A DNA stretch of 8,514 nt from positions 1-8,514 of the forward strand of contig CALFTO010000089.1 in assembly GCA_937916195.1 (NCBI GenBank). Reading direction: 5' to 3'. Position 1 is the first letter of the stretch. Each line of letters starts with the position of its first letter. The notes beneath the pieces were generated by a model, which was not told the origin of the DNA, made no database searches, and saw nothing but the letters and a program-made list of their open reading frames with translations. The position numbers and the translations under genes are program-made. The stretch is from an uncultured Clostridia bacterium (lineage in GTDB: Bacteria > Bacillota > Clostridia > Oscillospirales > Acutalibacteraceae). Shown piece after piece: positions 1 through 4,146 of the stretch.

Positions 1-934
1 CGTTAGCGTCAATGCCGGCATCTGACATAATGTCTTCGTGAAGACCAATCATTGCAAAGCTCTTATGACCGAGCATCTTGAATGCACAGCCCTTACCGTA
101 CTGAGCCATAACCTCAGCAACTGCTGAGCCAAGACCGCCTGTTACAAGGTGGTCTTCAACTGTGATAATTCTTCTTGTGTCAGAAATTGCCTTCTGAATA
201 GCCTCAACGTCGATTGGGCTGATTGTATGCATATTGAGAACGCGAACGCTGAGTCCGTCTGCATTCTTAAGGAATTTAGCAGCCTCACGAGCCTGGAATA
301 CACAAGAACCACAAGCGATAACTGTGATGTCTGTACCCTCGTGAACTTCAACCGCTTTACCAACCTCAAAGCCATAATCCATATTATCATAAAGAACACG
401 GTCAAAACCACGGTTGATACGAATGTAGTAAGGACCAAAGTTATCATAAGCTGCGTTAACTGCGTTTGCTGTTTCAAAACCGTCAGCAGGAACAATAACT
501 GTAAGATTTGGCATTGCTCTTGTAATTGCAAGGTCAGTAATAGCGTGGTGAGTTGAACCTGCCTGACCGAATGATGTACCTGAGTGAGTAGCAATAATCT
601 TTGCGTTTACATTCTGATAGCAGATGTCTGTGTGAAGCTGGTCACAAGCACGCATTGAAGTGAAAGCTGAGAAGCCTGAAAGGAATGGAATCATACCTGC
701 TCTTGCCATACCTGCTGCAACACCGAACATATCCTGCTCTGCGATGCCAACGTTGATAACTCTTTCGGGACAAACCTTTAAAACGTCACCAAGCTTTGTT
801 GATTTTGCAAGGTCAGCTGTGATAGCAACAACCTTGGGGTCTTTCATAATAATATCGGCAAGTGCCTTACCGTAAATTTCTGCTGTAGAAAGCGCAGTCT
901 GGTCAACTGCTGTATAAACAAATCCGCCTGCCAT
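1..934 (-). CDS. Transketolase C-terminal subunit (partial, 3' end beyond window)
   Basis: This is the second half of a split transketolase: the pyrimidine-binding domain plus the C-terminal transketolase domain. With the N-terminal subunit it should form a thiamine-diphosphate enzyme that moves two-carbon ketol units between sugars in the cytosol. I translated 311 codons by hand from ATG at 934; no stop is reached, and family length suggests only a short tail is missing. The catalytic Glu is E66 in NVGIAEQDMFG. A loop at residues 116-130 (THSGTSFGQAGSTHH) matches the substrate loop of E. coli TktA, and the C-terminal domain starts near residue 195. The start lies 2 nt after the stop of the N-terminal subunit gene, and its Shine-Dalgarno AGGAGGG (944-950) lies in the last codons of that gene, so the two are translationally coupled. 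Oddities: Ala at 18 and 125 where TktA has R358 and D469, so substrate choice is probably altered. Family is secure; specificity is unknown. Confidence 0.93.
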   Translation of the reverse strand, partial: MAGGFVYTAVDQTALSTAEIYGKALADIIMKDPKVVAITADLAKSTKLGDVLKVCPERVINVGIAEQDMFGVAAGMARAGMIPFLSGFSAFTSMRACDQLHTDICYQNVNAKIIATHSGTSFGQAGSTHHAITDLAITRAMPNLTVIVPADGFETANAVNAAYDNFGPYYIRINRGFDRVLYDNMDYGFEVGKAVEVHEGTDITVIACGSCVFQAREAAKFLKNADGLSVRVLNMHTISPIDVEAIQKAISDTRRIITVEDHLVTGGLGSAVAEVMAQYGKGCAFKMLGHKSFAMIGLHEDIMSDAGIDAN

Positions 935-936
935 AA

Positions 937-1818
937 TTATTTACCCTCCTTTTCTGCTCTTGCAACTCTTGCTGCATAGTCCTCGTCAAGCTCTTTGTTG
1001 AACTTTTCAAACATTGCATCGTCGATTGCGCCATAGTGCCATGTGTAGTCGCCTTCAATTGATTTGATACCTGCGCCCTTCTTTGTATCCATAAGAATAC
1101 AAGTAGGTGCCTGAGGCTCTTTTGCTCTCTCAATAGCAACGTCAATAGCATCACAAAGCTCGCCGATGTTGTTACCGTCAACAACGATTGTGTTGAAGCC
1201 GAATGCTGTCATTTTATCAGCAAGTGGCTCAAGCTTCATAACATCTTCTGTGTTACCGTCAATCATATTGTGGTTACGGTCGATGAATACGATACAGTTA
1301 GAAAGGTTATAGTGATTGATTGTCATAAATCCTTCCCAGCATGAGCCTTCGCCAAGCTCACCGTCACCTGTTACAACATATGTAAGGAAGTCTTTATTCT
1401 GAAGTCTTGCTGCAAGTGCTGTACCTGCTGCGATTGATGGGCCGTGACCAAGTGAGCCTGTTGAAGCGTCAACGCCTACAACCTTGTTTGAGTCAAGGTG
1501 CATACCCATCTTTGAACCTGAAAGGTTGAATGATTTAAGCATTTCAACATCGTTAAAGCCCTTGTCGCAAAGAACGGGAGCATAAGCGATTGCTGCGTGA
1601 CCCTTTGAAAGAATAAATCTGTCGCGGTCGTCCCATTTTGGTTCATCAACCTTAATGTTAAGATACTTGTGATAAAGAACTGTGAGAAGGTCCATAACAC
1701 TCATACCGCCGCCGAAGTGTCCGCTACCTGCCCAAACCGTTGTCTGAACGCAGAGCTTACGGAGTTCATAGGCTTTCTTTTCGAGTGCAAGCCATTCTGC
1801 TTTTGATAAATTAGCCAT
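937..1818 (-). CDS. Transketolase N-terminal (thiamine diphosphate-binding) subunit
   Basis: This 293-aa protein binds the diphosphate and Mg2+ of thiamine diphosphate, and pairs with the C-terminal subunit encoded just downstream. Visible family signatures in order are: GSGHFGG with H34, DRFILSKGHAA with H74, MHLD with H107, STGSLGHG (119-126), the cofactor motif GDGELGEG from G151, the metal-ligand stretch IDRNHNMIDG (179-188, N182), and W260-H261 near the end. Length is normal for a stand-alone N subunit. DRN instead of DNN is common in split transketolases. LGHG instead of LGQG, GHFGG instead of GHPGG, and Tyr after H261 where Gly is usual are less typical. ATG at 1818 is preceded by GGAGGG (1825-1830), which fixes the start. 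The split is a true two-subunit arrangement. Sugar specificity cannot be named. Confidence 0.95.
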   Translation of the reverse strand: MANLSKAEWLALEKKAYELRKLCVQTTVWAGSGHFGGGMSVMDLLTVLYHKYLNIKVDEPKWDDRDRFILSKGHAAIAYAPVLCDKGFNDVEMLKSFNLSGSKMGMHLDSNKVVGVDASTGSLGHGPSIAAGTALAARLQNKDFLTYVVTGDGELGEGSCWEGFMTINHYNLSNCIVFIDRNHNMIDGNTEDVMKLEPLADKMTAFGFNTIVVDGNNIGELCDAIDVAIERAKEPQAPTCILMDTKKGAGIKSIEGDYTWHYGAIDDAMFEKFNKELDEDYAARVARAEKEGK

Positions 1819-1834
1819 AATTTTCCCTCCAAGA

Positions 1835-1871
1835 AAATTTTATAAAACGGAATCCCTTTTCCGTAAAATTT
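1835..1871 (-). promoter_or_regulatory. Intercistronic hairpin between aminotransferase and transketolase genes
   Basis: A perfect 6-bp stem ACGGAA/TTCCGT (1847-1852 with 1859-1864, 6-nt loop) is flanked by a second 7-bp AT stem AAATTTT/AAAATTT (1835-1841 with 1865-1871), separated by a 5-nt bulge on one side. On the minus-strand transcript the inner stem is followed by a run of U, so it could act as a weak attenuator or as an RNA-processing or stability element. It lies in the only sizeable gap (58 nt) of the operon. The GC content of the stem is too low to call a strong terminator, and the next gene clearly belongs to the same group. Confidence 0.4.
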
Positions 1872-1876
1872 GCTTA

Positions 1877-3145
1877 TTAACCCTTAATTTCGGGGTGATT
1901 TTTTGCAACTACTGAGAATGCGTCTTCAGCAATTTCAATTGACTTCTTGATGTCCTCTTCAGTAAGTGAAGCGTTGATGAAGTGGTTGTGGTGAGATGTG
2001 ATGAACAAACCGCGGTTTACACATTCTGCAACCCATTCCTGATGAAGCATAAGGTTGTCGTCATTTGCAATTCTCAAATAGAAGAGTGCGGGCTCACCTG
2101 AAACTCTCAAATCAAAGCCGTGCTCTGCACCTGCAGCCTTGAAGCCGTCAGTAACCATTGTACCAAGGCGACGGAACATTGTTGGTGTGTCAAGAGCCTT
2201 CATCTTGTTGATACAAGCGATACAAGCCGCAAACGGAACACCGCTCATCCAATATGAGCCTGTGTATGTAATACCTGATACAGTTGCTTTCATATGCTCG
2301 CCACCGCAAAGTGCTGACATATTGTAGCCGTTTGCAAGTGCTTTACAGAAGCAGATAAGGTCTGCTTTGAAGCCGTAGTAATGGTCACTACCTGCAAGGT
2401 CAAGACGGAAGCCTGCACGAACGTCGTCAATAATAAGAACTACGCCGTGGTCGTCACACCATTTACGAACTGCCTGCCAGTATTCCTTTGAAGCAACTTC
2501 GTTATCTTTAAAGTTACCGTGGTCATAAGGCTGTGCAATAAGACCTGCAATGTCACCGTTGTTATCGTCATATGCTTTCTGAAGTGCGTCAAGGTCAAAC
2601 CAAGGACAAATAATGTTGTTTGCAACGTCTTCAGGAGTAATGCCTGGGTAGTCAATCTTCTGTGCCCATGGGAAATCGCCGTGATAATAATATTTCAAGA
2701 AAATAATCTTCTTTTTATGTGTATGTGCACGTGCGGCCATTGTTGCAAGAGTTGTTGTGTCAGAACCGTTCTTGCAGAAGAATGCCCAGTCAGCAGAAGC
2801 AACTGTGTCAACAAGTGTTTCAGCACATTCAACCATAACCTTTGCAGGAGCAGTTGTGCAGTTGCCGAGCTTTAACTGTGCAAGGGCTGCGGCGTCAACG
2901 TCGGGGTCGTTGTAACCTAAAACGTTAGGACCGTATGCGCACATATAGTCGATATATTTGTTACCGTCAACGTCCCAGAAGTATGAGCCCTGTGCCTTTT
3001 CTGAGAATGATGGCCATCTGTTAACAGGAATCCACTGACCTTCAGCGGGACCTAAATGGCCGTAAATACCTGACGGAATAACCTTTGAAGCGCGTGTAAA
3101 CATTTCACGGCTTTTTGTGGTATCAAATGTTGGGAATTTACTCAT
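1877..3145 (-). CDS. Class III PLP-dependent aminotransferase (glutamate-1-semialdehyde aminomutase-like)
   Basis: This 422-aa fold-type I enzyme should transfer an amino group to or from an aldehyde or ketone, using pyridoxal phosphate in the cytosol. Visible motifs are WDVDGNKYIDYMCAYG (57-72), KNGSDTTTLA (125-134) for the cofactor phosphate, YYHGDF (153-158) with the ring-stacking aromatic next to HG, LIIDDVRAGFR (237-247) with D240 for the pyridine nitrogen, and FCKALANGY (266-274) with K268 as the Schiff-base lysine. Family proteins usually read DEV; DDV is seen here. The reading frame extends upstream to 3187, but the ATG at 3145 is preferred. It has AAGGAGGA (3153-3160) at good spacing, whereas the longer form would overlap the upstream gene. 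The gene begins 13 nt after the SCP2-like gene and sits upstream of both transketolase subunits, so its substrate may be a carbonyl product or precursor of that enzyme. It is unlikely to be HemL, since no tetrapyrrole genes are nearby. Confidence 0.85.
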   Translation of the reverse strand: MSKFPTFDTTKSREMFTRASKVIPSGIYGHLGPAEGQWIPVNRWPSFSEKAQGSYFWDVDGNKYIDYMCAYGPNVLGYNDPDVDAAALAQLKLGNCTTAPAKVMVECAETLVDTVASADWAFFCKNGSDTTTLATMAARAHTHKKKIIFLKYYYHGDFPWAQKIDYPGITPEDVANNIICPWFDLDALQKAYDDNNGDIAGLIAQPYDHGNFKDNEVASKEYWQAVRKWCDDHGVVLIIDDVRAGFRLDLAGSDHYYGFKADLICFCKALANGYNMSALCGGEHMKATVSGITYTGSYWMSGVPFAACIACINKMKALDTPTMFRRLGTMVTDGFKAAGAEHGFDLRVSGEPALFYLRIANDDNLMLHQEWVAECVNRGLFITSHHNHFINASLTEEDIKKSIEIAEDAFSVVAKNHPEIKG

Positions 3146-3158
3146 TTTAGTGTCCTCC

Positions 3159-3923
3159 TTATGCAAGATACAATGCAACTCTGTCAAGAATACGGTTTAC
3201 ATTGTCAACCATTGAAATAAGACCGCGAATAACAATGTTACCGTTGCCCACGTGGTCAATGGAGTTTACTGTGCCTGCGAAAAGTGCGTTTGCAAGCTCG
3301 ATGTCACAGAATTCCATAATTGCGCGGGGCTTGTCAGATGCCTGTTTGATTGTAATCATATGGTTATCTTTAACGCGGATAGTTGAATAAACAGTGTCTT
3401 TAATGCCAATCTGAATATCACCGTCAACAATGTTTGAAGCACTGAATTTGCCGATTGCATCTTGATTACCAATCTGTGAAATTGCAACTGATACTGTGTA
3501 GAATGTGCAGATTGTGTTAAGACGGAAGAAGTCAGCATCCTTAAGTGCTTCTTCGCTTGGTCTCATAACCTCTGTAAGTCTGTCAGTAAGTGCTGTGAAT
3601 GTTTTTAAAAGGAAATTAATTTTTGTAAGACCTTTTGTTGGAATAGGTGTTACTTTTCCGTCAATAATTCCATTGAATTTTTCACAGTTTGCAACGGGAA
3701 TTTTAATGTCGCAGTCAGCGTTGACACCGTCATCCATACGGCAACCGTTTTTAGAGAATGTAAGTGTAGCACTTGGACCGTTCTTAACGTCAAAAGCCAA
3801 TGAAACGGGTTTTTCAAGAGTAGAAAGAATTTCTTTAGCCTTATCGTCAAGCTCGCAAAGGTTTTCCAATGTGCCGAGCACTGCGTACATGTTGATATAC
3901 GCAAGAGTTCTTTGGTCAGTCAT
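3159..3923 (-). CDS. Tandem SCP2-like (sterol carrier protein fold) protein
   Basis: The first gene of the minus-strand operon encodes 254 aa with no signal peptide or membrane segment, so it is probably cytosolic. Two stretches resemble the SCP2 fold, a small alpha/beta domain that binds lipids or other hydrophobic ligands. One lies at about residues 39-115 (beta strands around SATLTFSKNG, then DIKIPVANCEKFNGIIDGKV and KINFLLKTFTALTDRL). The other lies at about 167-250 (YSTIRVKDN, CDIELANALFAGTV, GNIVIRGLISMVDNVNRIL). Aligned, the halves share the pattern strand, D-I-[KE]-[IL], F-x-G or F-N-G, then a closing amphipathic helix, which suggests an internal duplication. The linker (120-165) is helical. 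ATG at 3923 has AAGGAGGT (3931-3938) seven bases upstream, next to a plausible promoter. The SCP2 call is from pattern memory and moderately sure. A ligand-presenting role for the enzymes downstream is inference. Confidence 0.55.
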   Translation of the reverse strand: MTDQRTLAYINMYAVLGTLENLCELDDKAKEILSTLEKPVSLAFDVKNGPSATLTFSKNGCRMDDGVNADCDIKIPVANCEKFNGIIDGKVTPIPTKGLTKINFLLKTFTALTDRLTEVMRPSEEALKDADFFRLNTICTFYTVSVAISQIGNQDAIGKFSASNIVDGDIQIGIKDTVYSTIRVKDNHMITIKQASDKPRAIMEFCDIELANALFAGTVNSIDHVGNGNIVIRGLISMVDNVNRILDRVALYLA

Positions 3924-3941
3924 AGCTGAAACCTCCTTCGG

Positions 3942-3952
3942 ATTTTACTATA
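3942..3952 (+). repeat. Partial inverted copy of the intergenic operator-like box
   Basis: ATTTTACTATA equals, with one missing C, the reverse complement of 3974-3985 (ATTTTACCTATA) in the full boxes just downstream. It overlaps the expected transcription start of the minus-strand operon, between its -10 and its ribosome binding site, where a bound regulator would block initiation or early elongation. Confidence 0.4.
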
Positions 3953-3959
3953 CAGTATA
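3949..3959 (+). promoter_or_regulatory. Short palindrome over the minus-strand -10
   Basis: TATAC-A-GTATA is a perfect 5-1-5 inverted repeat that coincides with the proposed -10 hexamer of the minus-strand operon. It may be an operator, or chance in a TA-rich promoter. Confidence 0.35.
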
Positions 3960-3982
3960 AGAATAGCAAATTTTATAGGTAA
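3954..3982 (-). promoter_or_regulatory. Candidate promoter of the SCP2-aminotransferase-transketolase operon
   Basis: Read on the minus strand, TATACT (3954-3959) is a good sigma-A -10. A weak -35, TTACCT (3977-3982), lies 17 bp upstream. The start site would fall near 3947, giving a leader of about 25 nt that just holds the AAGGAGGT of the first gene. The poor -35 lies inside the first palindromic box, consistent with a regulated promoter. Confidence 0.5.
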
Positions 3983-4009
3983 AATCAAGAAATTTTATGG
4001 TAAAATTAA
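3968..4009 (+). repeat. Two tandem near-identical palindromic boxes (candidate operators)
   Basis: Bases 3968-3988 and 3990-4009 are direct repeats differing by one indel and one substitution. Each is itself palindromic: ATTTTA-TAGG-TAAAAT (3970-3985) and AATTTTA-TGG-TAAAATT (3991-4007). The centres are about 21.5 bp apart, two helical turns, as expected for two dimers of one repressor binding on the same face. The first box covers the -35 of the minus promoter; the second lies between the two divergent promoters. No regulator gene is present in the window, so its identity is unknown. Confidence 0.55.
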
Positions 4010-4019
4010 CAATTTGTTA
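4007..4019 (+). promoter_or_regulatory. Palindrome upstream of the secA -35 region
   Basis: TAACAA-T-TTGTTA is a perfect 6-1-6 inverted repeat, starting at the last base of the second box and ending just before the secA -35 position. It differs in sequence from the boxes next to it, so if it is bound it would be by another factor. Confidence 0.35.
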
Positions 4020-4048
4020 GTGATTTTTTTAAATAGGTATGATATAAT
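4020..4048 (+). promoter_or_regulatory. secA promoter with extended -10
   Basis: TATAAT (4043-4048) is a perfect -10 preceded by TG at 4040-4041, giving the extended form TGATATAAT. At 17-bp spacing the -35 is a poor GTGATT (4020-4025), which an extended -10 can compensate for. Transcription should start near 4055, leaving a leader of roughly 90 nt before secA. Confidence 0.7.
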
Positions 4049-4094
4049 ATCTCTAAATATAATGGGTTGGTTCGTGTGCAAGCGAAAAAACTCA

Positions 4095-4113
4095 ACATTT
4101 TTGCGAAAAATGT
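4095..4113 (+). promoter_or_regulatory. Hairpin in the secA 5' leader
   Basis: ACATTTTT-GCG-AAAAATGT is a perfect 8-bp stem with a 3-nt loop in the leader, ending 18 nt before the GAAAGGA ribosome binding site (4131-4137) and 33 nt before the ATG. GCGAAAAA occurs twice nearby (4082-4089 and 4103-4110). It is not followed by a U-run, so it is not a terminator. A role in translation control or mRNA stability is possible but unproven. Confidence 0.4.
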
Positions 4114-4146
4114 CAATCTTTAATATAAATGAAAGGACAAAACACA

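Noticed and set aside
149..556. Cysteine-rich 135-aa reading frame on the plus strand
   Set aside because: It lies wholly antisense to the transketolase C subunit, whose sequence is clearly conserved; no ribosome binding site, and its composition is that of a shadow frame.
932..941. A transketolase gene broken in two by a stop or frameshift
   Set aside because: Each half has its own Shine-Dalgarno and ATG, domain boundaries match the known two-subunit transketolases, and the 2-nt spacing fits normal translational coupling.
1877..3145. Assignment as hemL (glutamate-1-semialdehyde aminomutase) or taurine-pyruvate aminotransferase of a sulfo-transketolase pathway
   Set aside because: Class III family motifs do not settle the substrate, no tetrapyrrole or sulfosugar genes are in view, and DDV differs from the usual motif; only the family is supported.
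3145..3187. Longer aminotransferase starting at 3187
   Set aside because: The extra 14 residues overlap the end of the upstream gene and lack a ribosome site, while ATG at 3145 has AAGGAGGA at proper spacing and gives the family-like N-terminus.
3505..3960. 151-aa plus-strand frame antisense to the SCP2-like gene
   Set aside because: No Shine-Dalgarno and no recognisable motifs; the opposite strand has a good start, ribosome site and promoter.
4095..4113. Intrinsic terminator
   Set aside because: The stem is AT-only apart from one C-G pair and is followed by CAATCTTT rather than a T-run, and it lies upstream of secA within its leader.
3924..4128. Thiamine (TPP) riboswitch for the transketolase operon
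   Set aside because: The leader of the operon is only about 25 nt and the conserved CUGAGA and ACCUGAUC elements are not seen here or in the 1819-1876 gap.
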